Below, in pieces: positions 8,414-18,710 of a stretch of 64,000 bases of DNA. Numbering within the stretch: the first letter of the stretch is position 1; each line of letters starts with the position of its first letter. Under the pieces are notes generated by a model that made no database searches, was not told the origin of the DNA, and saw only the letters and a program-made list of their open reading frames with translations. The translations under genes were made by a program, and so were the position numbers. Location: positions 27,501 through 91,500 of the forward strand of contig JAJOZX010007500.1 of assembly GCA_023014485.1 (NCBI GenBank), given 5' to 3'. The stretch is from Bathynomus jamesi (taxonomy: Eukaryota; Arthropoda; Malacostraca; Isopoda; Cirolanidae).

Positions 8414-11400
8414 GTGACTCATTTACAGAATATCACAAATAACGAGTTCTGCTCCTTATATTTTGTTTTCTTCTTCCACAGAACCGTGAATGACGACGAT
8501 GTACAGCCCACCATCATCGACATCACGGGTGAATCCATTGGCCGTGCATCTACAGGGCCCATACCCTCAACGGCGGCACGCTCAAAGCGGCGACACGCTG
8601 AAGAGTCCTCCACGTCAGGTATAAAGCGCGCGAAATACGCGCCGGTTGATGGACAATCCGCGGTACAACCCCACCCTCAACGTCTTACGCTACCAACCCT
8701 ACATCAGCTTCCTCACCCCTTGTACTTCCTCCACACCCCACCCGTTCTGTAGAGTCTGCTGTAATAGACCCCAGCCCTCAACGTCTTACGGCGCAATCCC
8801 CACATCGTCCAATATAGGCACTCGTCCATCCTCCTCAGCGGTGACTCGTTCTGTTGAGGATGATATAACGTTTGAGTTGGTGCGCTCCGCAACCCCGACC
8901 CCAGCCTTGACTAGAAATCGGTATATAGTCAGGGTTGACCCTAGATCCCTGTATAGCAATGGAATTGAGCGCGGGCTACGTCGCGTTGTAGAGCGCATTG
9001 TAGAGTTTGCCCTTCAGAACCGCGACGAGCGTGAAGTCAGGACGAGTCTGTCCTTCGGTTTCGGCTCAGATGATAACGATGTAGATGATTTTTGGGTGGT
9101 AGTGCCATTTAGACGTTTGGCTGCTGAGGATATAGATTATATATTAGCGCGTATAAAGCAAGCCGCCCAAAGTAGTATAGCATTCAATATGGACAACTTC
9201 ACGGTAAATATTGACCGTGTATTCCGTGTTGCGGGTCATCACACTTATACTCTTAACTTCAATTCTCAGGCTATTTATAGAAGGCATATAAACGTCGATC
9301 GTGGTTGCGGCTTTATAGCAGTAGTCCTAGCACGTATGTTTACTGTACAAAATACGAAAGCCGACATTTGGTTGCCTACGATCGTGGAGCGTGCCCGTAA
9401 ACTAGCTGTAGACTGTGAACTTGAATTTGACTGTAATATGGGTCCTGAAGAACTGAGAAGGGTAGACAGGAAATGAATGTCCGTATAGTGGTATTTGGCC
9501 TGGATGACGTCGTAGGACTGTGTATGTTTTTAAAAGCAGTGTGAGAGATCGTACAAGACCCCTACTTATTTTAGGACTGTCAGGTACAACGTATCTCCCC
9601 ATCCGTAATATAAGGTGCCTTTACGCGAGTTATGATAAAAGTCGAAAATATGGGCGACATCATGTGTGTGTCTCGAGTTTGCAGATATAGTGAAACATTG
9701 TAAAGATTGCCACATGGTATGTGAGCAGTGTAAAAGCCCCAAATGTGAAAGCCGTGTAGTTGAAGCTGAGAAGAGGGATTGTAATGTGTGTAGACGCACA
9801 TTTTTCAACAATAACTGTTTTGAGCTCCATAAATCAATTGGCACGTGCAGGAAAATGAGAATCTGTGAATGTGGCATGTTTCACACATGGAATTGGGGAA
9901 ATTTCAAGCACAAGTGTGACGAAATTCACTGTTCTACATGCCATGAGAAATATAAGGCGGATGGCGTAAAGCATGTATGTTATATGAAAGACGCAAAGCC
10001 TAAAAAAGCCCTTGTATAACTGTATACTACGATATAGAAACATATACGAATGCGAAACCAAAGAGGTAATTCCACATTTACTTGTGAGCCAGACTATCTG
10101 CGACGAGTGTATGGAGATCGAGTGTGATGAGTGTCACAAATGTGGTAAACGGACAAACGTTTTTAAAACGAATGTCCAGATCCCTGTGAAACTATTTGTG
10201 TCCTATATTGTCAAGTTAGCCGACAAGTTAAAAAAATGACTGTGTATATTCTTGCCCATAACGGGGCAAAATTTGACACCAGTTCCTTTATAAGGAGCTG
10301 CTCGAGCACGAGTCATCTGAGATATTTACAGGTGATCCCTTGAAAAGAGGAAACAAACTTATACAGATGCAAATAAGAGGTAATGTGCAATTTAAAGATA
10401 CTTTATTATTCACGCCTTGTAAATTAGCAAAGCTACCCAAGGTGATGGGGGTAGCAGCTGAAGTATCAAAAGGCTACTTCCCTTACACTTTCCTCACTAG
10501 CGAGACTTTGAATTACGTGGGGCTACCTCCACCCAAACATTATTTTAACTATGGTTGTATGAGTGCAGATGAACGTGAAGACTTTGATCGATACTACAAC
10601 AGTTTTAATGAACGTAATCCTTATAATATAGCTGATGAATGTGAGCGTTATTGCGTGAATGATGTGCGCGTGCTTAGAGTATGTTTCCAAGCCTTTAGAA
10701 GGATGTACATAGGCCGTTTCAAATGCGATCCGCTGCAAGTCGCAACCACCATCGTCACTATGCTTTACGGTGTTCAAGAATAACTTCATGCCTAAAGCCA
10801 CCTTAACCATTATTCACAGAAACAACCCCGCAGTTACGGCCACAAGGCTATTTACTGGCTCATACACCACAGACAGGTGTATACATAAAGCACGCCCGCA
10901 ACACGGGTGAAGTACCCATTAAGATTAATGGTCGTGTTTTTTGGGTTGATGGACTAAGTGAAAACCGTGTCACTGGTGTGAAGACTGTGTACTCCTTTAA
11001 CGGATGCTGGTGGCATGGATGCCCCCGTCCTGAGTGCGGAATCGCCGGAGATATCCACGGTAGATCTCCTGCCGACTGTCTTGCATGGACCCGCACCCGC
11101 GATCAACTTATAGGGTCCCAGTTCACTCACAAAGTCTTGTGGGAGCATGAATATGATGCACGGATGGAGACAGACGAGGTGTACCGTGAGGAAATAAACA
11201 CGATCAAGCGTTCAATGGTACTGGATCCTCTCAAATGCGGTGATAGCTTGTTCGGTGGGCGTACAAACCCTTCAAGCTATACTTTCCACCTACGGAGGGT
11301 GTGAAACTTCACTACTACGACTTCTGTTCTTTATACCCATACGTGATGAAGAACAACCCGTACCCCGTGGGTGCTCCTGAGAAATTGGTGGGTCCTAGCC

Positions 11401-12615
11401 TGCCCTCCATCAATGAATTTTCAAGAAATTTGAATGATCGCTACTTTGGGCTCTCTTTCGTAGACGTGCTCCCCCTCGCGAATTATGGATGCCGATCTTA
11501 CCCGTCGTCATTGACCACAAGCTCATGTTTCCCCTGTGCGTGAAGTGTGCGGAAGAGAATAACGGTAATTGTAACCATACACCCCACCAGCGTAAGATCA
11601 GAGGCGTATATACAAGTCCTGAGCTGGCCCTAGCCGTACGCCATGGGTATAGAATACTGAAGATACATGAGGTTTGGAGGTTTCAGAAGCTACCCAACCT
11701 TTTCACACCGTATATAAACGCATTTTTGAAGGATAAGGTTGAGGCATCAGGGTATCCGCGAGGAGTTGACACCGAAGATGAAAAGTCTGCCTATATTCAA
11801 CGTTACCGCGACCACGAAGGTATACAACTTGATCGCGCCCAAATTGTAAAGAATCCTGGCAAGCGCTTTAGTGCAAAGTTGTGTCTAAACAGTCTATGGG
11901 GAAAATTTGCACAGAATACTGGCAAGGGAAACGTTCATTTGGCACAAAGCTATAGCGAAGTCTGGGATTATGCCAACGCACCCGATAAAGAAGTCATGGA
12001 AATCGTGAATGTAGGTAATACTTACATAATAAAGTACAACAACACTGAATTGGCCACAGATACCTCAAGGGTTACAAACATTCCTGTAGCCAGCTTCACA
12101 ACAGCCTACGCCCGCATCAAACTTTGGGGTCTATTGCATTCTCTTGGGCAGAGAGTCTTGTATGCCGATACAGATAGCGTGATATTCACAGCGAGGGAGG
12201 GTGAATACATGCCTGCTATTGGTGAATTCCTCGGCGAGCTCACTGATGAGATCAAGGATGAGTATGGGGACAATGCATACGCCGACTCTTTTGTCTCAAC
12301 AGGACCTAAAACTTATGGGGTACGGGTGAGGATAGGGAATGAAACGAAATATATCGTGAAGGCAAAGGGTATCACGCTTAACCAAGCGAATCGGCGGGTC
12401 GTTAACTTTGATTCGCTGAAGGATCTAGTGTGTTTGGACGATGATGAGGGCGAACGGCCTCCCCAACTAGTTGTAGGCACCCACAATTTTCGGGCGCAGA
12501 AGCTGGGGGCGTGAAGGAACTTAGGGGTACAAAGGTGTGCCGTAACACCTATAGGAAACGTTACCAGTTACCTGGTACCTATGATACCGTACCCTTTGGT
12601 TACCATAAACTTTGA
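8414..12615 (+). pseudogene. Protein-primed-type family B DNA polymerase (Polinton PolB)
   Basis: The N-terminal region (8414-9476) is Ser/Pro-rich with a basic SKRRHAEES segment, then a folded part with VERIVEFALQNRDE and FWVVVPFRRL. A Cys/His-rich stretch follows (9666-10019). Exonuclease motifs are YDIETYT near 10030 and AHNGAKFDTSS near 10260. YSFNGCWWHGCP (about 10993) is typical of Polinton polymerases. Polymerase motif A is DFCSLYPYV (about 11318), motif B KLCLNSLWGKF (about 11880) and motif C YADTDSV (about 12160). The stop is TGA at 12613-12615 after a frameshift near 12510. Frameshifts also occur near 8700, 9480-9660, 10019, 10240-10340, 10790-10970 and 11304-11490, so the gene is dead. 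The true 5' end may be a splice acceptor at 8480-8481 rather than the ATG at 8414. Confidence 0.9.
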
Positions 12616-12937
12616 TGGGTCTATTGCTAACTTATTCATCACACATATTTGTAAATATATATGTATTGAGAACAATCTTTGATGTGCCTATTGTTAACTT
12701 ATTTATTGCACGTATTTCTAAATATATACATGCTGATTATTTCGTTTATTAAATAAATCATGCATCGACTTGTGTTTCACTTTGCGTGTGCGTTGTGTAC
12801 AGTAAAGTTAGCCCCCCCACTGTAAGACCGGGGACGTGATTCATCCCGTAGCCTGAGCAGACCTCTGTCCCCGCGTTCTCAGTTGACCTCTGTATACCCT
12901 TGAGCTCAGACGTGTATTCTCTCCCGCGTAGAAGAAA
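12616..12937 (+). repeat. Non-coding spacer with a small tandem duplication and poly(A) signals
   Basis: Two similar stretches of about 65 bp begin with CTTTGATG at 12610 and 12678 and continue through a C-T-A-T-T-G, A-A-C-T-T-A-T and TCTAAATATATA-like order. AATAAA-type signals occur at about 12752, suiting the end of the polymerase transcript. A pyrimidine-rich stretch and a run of C (12811-12818) precede the next gene. I see no gene here. Confidence 0.6.
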
Positions 12938-13524
12938 ATGGCCACCTTTAATATCGCGTGTTCAACATTTATGAAGTGGTATTCAGTAAAGGGCGTAGAT
13001 GTAGTGGATACTGAAAAACTCCCTATCCCAGCCTCCTTTGACTCTTTTAAGGAAGCATTGAATCGTGCGAAGGGTCAGGCTATTCAAATACTCTACGGAT
13101 ATTCTGGCGAGGGGTTGTAGGATTTCGCAGTACAGACGATGTACTGAAGTATGTTGTAGAACTAAGCTTTAAAAGGCACACGTGCACCGCGGTAGAAGAA
13201 GCGGCACGCTCAGAAGCTAAACAACAGTTATGGGTAGTGAGCCTTGTGGATGAGTGGTGTGATAAACGGTATTATATCATGCTACACCATGTCGATTACT
13301 CATACCCTACGACTGAAAATGTGAATCTCGTTATCATGGACAATCTTAAGTATTTTTACCACTACATTAATATATATCATGATGAGGTTTGTAGTGAGGT
13401 TGTGGCTAAAGGGTTATGTGAGTTTTTAACAGATTTTAGAGATGAGTATCGCCTGTTAAATAAAAAGCCTAAATATGAACATATGTTTCTCTCTAACAGC
13501 GCCCCGCAGTGTGAAGATTTTTAG
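12938..13524 (+). pseudogene. Hypothetical Polinton accessory protein A
   Basis: The first frame (12938-13120) starts MATFNIACSTFMKWYS and includes ALNRAKGQAIQILYGYSG. A shifted frame continues with a GFRSTDDVLKYVVEL-type segment and then, to 13524, VSLVDEWCDKRYYIMLHHVD and DEVCSEVVAKGLCEFLTDF, an acidic, aromatic-rich sequence of about 190 residues in all. One frameshift near 13115 breaks it. I recognise no domain. Its place after the polymerase, on the same strand and with short gaps to the following frames, suggests an element gene rather than host sequence. Confidence 0.5.
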
Positions 13525-13544
13525 GAGAGATAAAACATTATAAA

Positions 13545-13850
13545 ATGTGCCTAGTTCATGAAATTTACCCTGAGGGAAACTGTCTGGTGCGTATTCGGGG
13601 GAGTGGTAGTGATAAAACGTTAAAACCGAAATTAGTTCTTGTACCGGAAAATTTCTCAAAACGCCTACCCAGTATAATGGGGTACAACAATTCATGTTGG
13701 GCCAGCTCCGCACAGGTTTCATTAGATTATGGTGCGACTCGCACCTCACGGATCATACGGGTTCGAACAAACCCATTCACGTATCATCAGGGTGAGTCAA
13801 CCGCCCATCGAACCGTTCCTGCCTGCCTGCGTGCCTCACGCGGCTCATAG
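13545..13850 (+). CDS. Hypothetical Polinton accessory protein B
   Basis: This is a 101-codon frame starting MCLVHEIYPEGNCLVRIRG, 20 bp after the previous gene. It has a central basic and Pro-containing stretch, KTLKPKLVLVPENFSKR, and ends in a low-complexity basic tail. No family is recognised. The tail may be out of frame: the next long frame begins 12 bp downstream in another phase, so B and C could be one frameshifted gene. Confidence 0.35.
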   Translation: MCLVHEIYPEGNCLVRIRGSGSDKTLKPKLVLVPENFSKRLPSIMGYNNSCWASSAQVSLDYGATRTSRIIRVRTNPFTYHQGESTAHRTVPACLRASRGS

Positions 13851-13862
13851 TCTTCTCAGAGC

Positions 13863-14627
13863 TTGCCGAGTGGATGTGCCATAGTCATCTCGATGAATAC
13901 GATGGAACTCCCTTTGAGAAGCATTCTCAACGCCTCGTACGACGTCTCCGTGACGAAGTCGTTGCGTGTGTTCAGGCGGGAAACCGGCACCATTAACTGT
14001 GTGCTTGAAACGAACAGTAGACCTGCGAGCAAGCGCAACGTTATTTATTTAAATCTTGAGGAGATGCATAAAATCTTCGCGGTAGTTGAGAGGTGGGCTG
14101 AGGACCGCTATAAAATACCAGCTGACGTAGGTATAATAAGAGAGGTGATTAGTGAAGCCTCCTCATATACCGTTGTTTGTACATTGAGTGTAAATAACAA
14201 TCAACCATGCGTTGATATACGATTGATGTGGAAGAACACGGCTGATAATGGCGTTCTTGTTCCTACACGAAACCGTTTCATCCTCGACAGAATGTTTGAG
14301 ATCGTTGGATTCCGTAAGCTGAAGCCTATATTAGACACACGTATCTCAGACATGATTTACTTTGATACAATACTTGACTACGCTTACACCGCTCTGCTCG
14401 ACGGATTTGTTGAATGTAGGAATGTGCAGGGAGAGAACGAGCTAGATCTGGATGCGTATTTAAAAGGATTAGACTCTTCGAAATATCCCGAGCTTTGGTA
14501 CAAAACGCTTGAGAGGTACAGAGCTGAGCTCGCCTACACTGTTCACCCTGAAGAACTGTACCTCTATATAGTAGATAGCTGCCATTACGACTTGGAAGAT
14601 TATTTCAATTGCTTCTATGCCGGGTGA
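13863..14627 (+). CDS. Hypothetical Polinton accessory protein C
   Basis: An open 254-codon frame encodes MPSGCAIVISMNTMELPLR, a basic segment RPASKRNVIYLNLEEMHKIF, the stretch VVCTLSVNNNQPCVDIRL, and an acidic C-terminus with DSCHYDLEDYFNC. It is one of the longest uninterrupted frames in the element, which is notable beside the broken polymerase. No transmembrane segment or catalytic motif is evident. It overlaps the next frame by 11 bp, an arrangement typical of compact viral genomes. I do not know its function. Confidence 0.6.
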   Translation: MPSGCAIVISMNTMELPLRSILNASYDVSVTKSLRVFRRETGTINCVLETNSRPASKRNVIYLNLEEMHKIFAVVERWAEDRYKIPADVGIIREVISEASSYTVVCTLSVNNNQPCVDIRLMWKNTADNGVLVPTRNRFILDRMFEIVGFRKLKPILDTRISDMIYFDTILDYAYTALLDGFVECRNVQGENELDLDAYLKGLDSSKYPELWYKTLERYRAELAYTVHPEELYLYIVDSCHYDLEDYFNCFYAG

Positions 14628-14970
14628 AGAAGAGTTCACGATTGAAAAGTTCGGTACGTTAAGAAAAAACCCTCGATTGGAAAGGCATGATTATAAGCTT
14701 GTATTTAATGACATAGTTAACGATGACGTTTTTGTGCGTGCCTTTGAATCCGTTCTAGTGGCGCTTAAAGACGACTTACCTGCCGAGTGTAAAGTGGGTA
14801 CAAAAATAGTGTTGAATGATATGAAAGCCCTTTACATCGAATATAAACCGCCGTATCAGTTAAACGGCGAGATGATGCTTGAGCGGTTTTCCCACATCGC
14901 GCAGAGTAGTGCCGATGTTGATGTAGCATCAATCAGCATTGAATTTACCGTTTTGTACCGTAGAACGTAA
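14617..14970 (+). CDS. Hypothetical Polinton accessory protein D
   Basis: This 117-codon frame starts MPGEEEFTIEKFGTLRKN, overlapping the 3' end of protein C. It has alternating hydrophobic and charged residues, with YKLVFNDIVNDDVFVRAFES and SISIEFTVLYRR at the end, suggesting a small alpha/beta fold. No family recognised. It is the last gene before AT-rich, repeat-containing sequence and may lie near the right end of the element. Confidence 0.55.
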   Translation: MPGEEEFTIEKFGTLRKNPRLERHDYKLVFNDIVNDDVFVRAFESVLVALKDDLPAECKVGTKIVLNDMKALYIEYKPPYQLNGEMMLERFSHIAQSSADVDVASISIEFTVLYRRT

Positions 14971-14975
14971 AGACA

Positions 14976-15870
14976 ATATATATATATTTTTACTGTAATA
15001 TTTTGCTAATACTGCGTTTTGTACGATATGTAATTAATATAAATATTATATATATATTTTTCTAATATTTGGTTAATACTATGTTTTGTATAATTATATA
15101 CCGGGTGTCCGAGAATTATCTGTACAATTTTTGGCTGTTATTAAAAGTCAACCATGAAGTGTAGAAATTCAAGTGTTGTCCCATTTTACAGAGAATCTCA
15201 TTAAGTCTTTTCTGATACTACGTTTTGACAAGTTTTTTAGAAATGTATGCGGGTGACAGACATTGATGATTTAAATGCAAGAATCACAGCTGCTATTGAG
15301 CGAATTGATGTGGATATGCTGCAGCGTATATGGCAACATTTGGAGTATCGATTGGATGTTTTGCGAATCACTAATGGTGCACATATCGAATGTTTGTAAC
15401 AACGTTACTTTAATAAAATAAACTTTTGAAAATACAGATTCTAAATAATCTTGTTTAAGAATTTTACGTGTGTTATCAAGAATTTTATTGAAAGATGAAA
15501 TTGCACAGATAATGTTCGGACACACTGGAATTTCTAAAAAACTTGTCAAAACTTGGTATCAGAAAAAACTTAATGAGATTCTCTGTAAAATGGGACAACA
15601 TTGGAATTTCTACACTTCATGGTTGACTTTTAATAACAGCCAAAAATTGTACAGATAATTCTCGGACACCCTGTATAATTAATATAACTTTTTCCTGTAC
15701 TAATATTTGATATAACTATATATTTTTTTCATATTTGATTAATACTGTGATTTGTATGATTATATATTTTCCATGTTTTGTACGACTATATATAATATAA
15801 ATATATATTTTTCTAATATTTAGTTAATACTATGATTTGCATAATTATATATTCTCCGTTCTATTATTTG

Positions 15871-15901
<31 letters not shown>

Positions 15902-15910
15902 CTTATTGTA
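14976..15910. repeat. AT-rich degenerate tandem repeat, split by a mariner derivative
   Basis: Before and after the insertion at 15101-15673, similar units recur: TTTTTCTAATATTTGGTTAATACT-like stretches followed by a TTTGTATAATTATATA-like part (for example near 15058, 15734 and 15808). At least four diverged units are visible, ending in a (TA)n tract at about 15876-15902. No gene is seen. The insertion split an already existing array. Confidence 0.65.
15101..15673. mobile_element. Fold-back mariner-type element with about 145-bp terminal inverted repeats
   Basis: The ends read CCGGGTGTCCGAGAATTATC on the left and its near-complement on the right (15654-15673), flanked by TA on both sides (15099-15100 and 15674-15675). 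The inverted match extends inward about 145 bp (to about 15245 and from about 15529). Between the arms, plus-strand 15246-15398 encodes RVTDIDDLNARITAAIERI and a short tail ending AHIECL, the C-terminus of a mariner-group transposase. This is a deletion derivative that kept the two ends and the last 50 codons and cannot move without an outside transposase. Confidence 0.88.
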
Positions 15911-15961
15911 TATCCAATAATTAATAAACAGAACGTTGTAATGGTGTTTTATTTATTCCTT

Positions 15962-16075
15962 GAACACGTTGCAACAAAGGGGTGGGGGGGTGAGGTGGCA
16001 CTCTTGCAACGAAGGGGTGGGGGGGTGGCACTCTTGCAACAAAGGGGGTGGGAGTGGAACTCTTGCAACATTACG
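15962..16075. repeat. Short G-rich minisatellite
   Basis: Three to four units of about 30-35 bp each start with TTGCAAC(A/G)AAGGGGGTGG-like sequence and end in GGCACTCTTGCAAC-like sequence (about 15968, 16006 and 16036). One strand is strongly G-rich with runs of up to seven G. No coding sense is apparent. Confidence 0.75.
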
Positions 16076-16244
16076 TAATATTATGCAATTGCACCTTGCA
16101 CTCCATCTTTTTTCGGCCATACTACTTATTATCACTATCAGCTAGAGTAATTTTAATACCTGCAATAAATAAAGAATTTTATATATTTTTATAATCACTA
16201 AAAACTATTTCGATGTAAGTAAACATGTAAGCTGCAAATTGGGG

Positions 16245-17100
16245 GGCTAAGGTTTTTTGGAACCCCTTACTTAGACTTAGGATTTCTACTATCATCCACT
16301 GGAATTAAACCTGATTCAGCCAAACTTGAAGCACTGGAAAGGTACCCTGTACCTAAAACCATCGACGACGTCGTGCATTTATTGGATTTGTCGGATTCTA
16401 TCGAAATTTTATCCACCAATTTTCAAACATTGCCAAACTGATTACCAATTTGTTCCAGAAAAATGCTAAATTTAATTGGGAATCTGATCACCAACATGCT
16501 TTTGAAATTTATTCGGTAAACTAACCTGTCAGTCCATCCTCCAATATCCCGATTACACCAAACCCTTTGTCATAGCCACAGATACTTCCTCGTATGGACT
16601 AGGAGCCGTCCTATTACAGGACGTAGATGGTGTGGAATTATCCATTGCTTATGCCAGTCATCTTCTATATGCACCTGAACGGAATTATTCCACTACTGAC
16701 CGAGGCCCTAGCGGTATATTGGGCTTTGAAAAAATTCCGAAATATCGTCTATGGCTATGACGTAACCATCAAAACTGACCATAAGCCACTCACGTATCTC
16801 TTCAAGGACAAGCTACTTGAAGGACGGTTGAGTAGATGGGCTCCGTTGATTCAGGACTTTGCGGCAAAAATCGTATACAAACCAGGAAAACTTCAAATTA
16901 TTCCAGACGGATTGTCGAGACTCAAGCCCGACATCCAAGTAAATAAGATAGAAACCCTCCCTGTGTTCGACTACGAATGTCTGCAATACTCCCAACAACA
17001 CCCAAAACCTTCGGGCTCCCCTGGAACAAAAGGAACCATTGAAGGTAAAAGAACAGTACAACGTAAAGGATGGGCTCGTACATTTTAGGAACGAAGATGG
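16245..17100 (+). pseudogene. Ty3/Gypsy pol: end of reverse transcriptase and RNase H
   Basis: From about 16280 the sequence encodes LGFLLSSTGIKPDSAKLEAL, the connection region that follows the Gypsy reverse transcriptase, with frameshifts near 16430-16530. RNase H follows: FVIATDTSSYGLGAVLLQD, YSTTDREALAVYWALKKF and TIKTDHKPLTYLF, ending in IPDGLSRLKP. Earlier reverse transcriptase, protease and gag are absent, so the element is 5'-truncated. The copy is dead. Confidence 0.85.
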
Positions 17101-17109
17101 AAACAACCT

Positions 17110-18165
17110 CGTGGAAATACCAAAGATCTCGTAGATATAACCATCGGACTTTGTCACGACTCACCTTTGTATGGCCACATGTGGCCGGATCGCACCATCA
17201 AGAGTCTTTTGGAGCGATACCATTTTTCCCGAAATGAACAAAAAGGTACATGAATACATCGCTGAATGCCCGTCTTGTTTAAAATATAAAGGCAACGTAC
17301 CGTCCACAGTTCCCATGCATTAATATCCAGTATGCCAACGGCCCTGGCAAAGAACTGGAATGGACATACTAGGACCATTCCCCAAAACATCAAAGGGAAA
17401 CCAGTACGTCATTGTGTTTACGGATCACTTCTCGCGTTACAGCGAAGTAGTTGCCATTCCAAACCAGACCTCGGAAACTGTGGCAAGAGCCCTAGTGGAA
17501 CGCGTCATCCAAAACCATACTTCTCCTTCCATCCTAATTTCCGATAACACCCTTAGTTTCACTTCCAAACTGTTCGAGTCACTCTGTAACATGTGTAAAA
17601 TTAAACACACACACGTTGTGGCATACCATCCGCAGGCAAACGGCTTAGTGGAAAGACACAATCGGAAGATCTTAGAAGCTCTCCGCCATATTGTCGATGC
17701 ATCCTCCCGTACATGGGATGATTCCCTCCCCATGGTGCAAACAGCCATCAACAACGGCTCTAACGTGTCCATCGGGGACCCGCCTCATTTCGTCTTATAT
17801 CACTACGACGAACGGCTACTTTTTGATTTGCCTGACCAAATCGACCCGGCATTTCTAACACCTTCCGAGATGGCAGAAACAAATCAGGAACTAGTTGAAT
17901 GATCTTTCAAATTTTTTGACATAATTTGATATGCCCTCGACCAACGAAACAAACAAATGGAGCAAGAGCAGCATAGGCGTCATCCCCATCAACGAACTAT
18001 AACCATTGGTATGCGATGTTACATAAAGAGTGTGAAACCGCCAAGTGCTCATCGCAAATTATACCCAAAATGGGATGGCCTTTATAGGATTATAAAAAAA
18101 CTCTGAAAGAACCGTTACGAAATCCTCGACCTCCGAGACGATTCCAAAGTAAAGAGCAGTCAGCT
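17110..18165 (+). pseudogene. Ty3/Gypsy integrase
   Basis: The zinc-binding part is recognisable near 17150-17290 (HDSPLYGHM and a C-P-S-C pair), broken by frameshifts. The catalytic core (17360-17902) is open: GMDILGPFPKTSKGNQY with the first Asp, SILISDNTLSF with the second, and ANGLVERHNRKILEAL with the Glu. After the stop at about 17900 a further stretch encodes a C-terminal part with KLYPKWDGLYRI. It belongs to the same element as the RNase H just upstream. Confidence 0.87.
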
Positions 18166-18168
18166 AAT

Positions 18169-18699
18169 TTGAAGATAGGTACCAAACACCTTCCCAAAAA
18201 ACATCTGCCAGGCGTCCGAGCCGCCTATCTTTCAAAAGATCAAGGTATTAACAAGTCCAGCAGGGACCACAAAACCGAAGTGGTCACTGCAGAAACCACT
18301 ACCCGTAATGAAGATTGGTACCTCGTAATACCACCAGTACTCGAGCCAATCTCTGAACAAGAAGAGGTCCCAGAACCGAGAGTCCCATCGGAATCAGACC
18401 CTGGAGAAACCCCTTCTAGAGGATCACTCAGTGGAACTCCACCATCTCCCCCAACTCCACCATCTCCTCTGTCACCACCCTCACCTATTGATGATCGACG
18501 AACGGACCCTACATACCGGCCGCAACTGCACCAACCACGTGAACTAGAACCCTTACAAAAAAACGAACACACTCGGAATCCGAGCTTAATGTTCAACCTC
18601 CACTACCACCTAAGCGAGGCCGACCACTCCGCACACAAACACAAACATCTACACGACCACAAACATCTACACGACCACCAACAGCTCCGTATAATTTAA
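18169..18699 (+). CDS. Proline-rich C-terminal tail of Gypsy pol (or extra ORF)
   Basis: This 176-codon frame starts in the region after integrase (KIGTKHLPKKHLPGVRAAYL) and becomes acidic, then Pro/Ser-rich with PPSPPTPPSPLSPPSP, and ends in a His-rich repeat HKHKHLHDHKHLHDH. It has no signal peptide or membrane segment, so I do not call it env. Integrase tails of some Gypsy elements are of this kind. It may begin in frame with integrase before decay. Confidence 0.45.
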   Translation: MKIGTKHLPKKHLPGVRAAYLSKDQGINKSSRDHKTEVVTAETTTRNEDWYLVIPPVLEPISEQEEVPEPRVPSESDPGETPSRGSLSGTPPSPPTPPSPLSPPSPIDDRRTDPTYRPQLHQPRELEPLQKNEHTRNPSLMFNLHYHLSEADHSAHKHKHLHDHKHLHDHQQLRII

Positions 18700-18710
18700 G
18701 ACGTAGATAC

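Larger units (their letters stand above)
2460..14975. mobile_element. Decayed Maverick/Polinton (adintovirus-like) element
   Basis: Genes for adenovirus-type protease, double-jelly-roll major capsid protein, core-like protein, minor capsid protein, retroviral-type integrase with chromodomain, FtsK/HerA-type packaging ATPase and family B DNA polymerase occur together over about 12.5 kb. This is the defining Polinton gene set. Minus-strand genes run 8400 to 2537 and plus-strand genes 8414 to 14970. Most are broken by frameshifts, so this is an old, inactive copy. I could not find matching terminal inverted repeats or a 6-bp target duplication; the limits given are those of gene content. Confidence 0.93.

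Noticed and set aside
2410..15100. Polinton terminal inverted repeats
   Set aside because: I compared sequence outside the protease gene with sequence after protein D and found no convincing match, so no ends are annotated.
15962..16075. CRISPR-like array
   Set aside because: Units are directly adjacent, G-rich and without unique spacers; a minisatellite in an animal genome.
18169..18699. Retroviral envelope gene of the Gypsy element
   Set aside because: No signal peptide, membrane segment or cleavage site; composition is Pro/His-rich.
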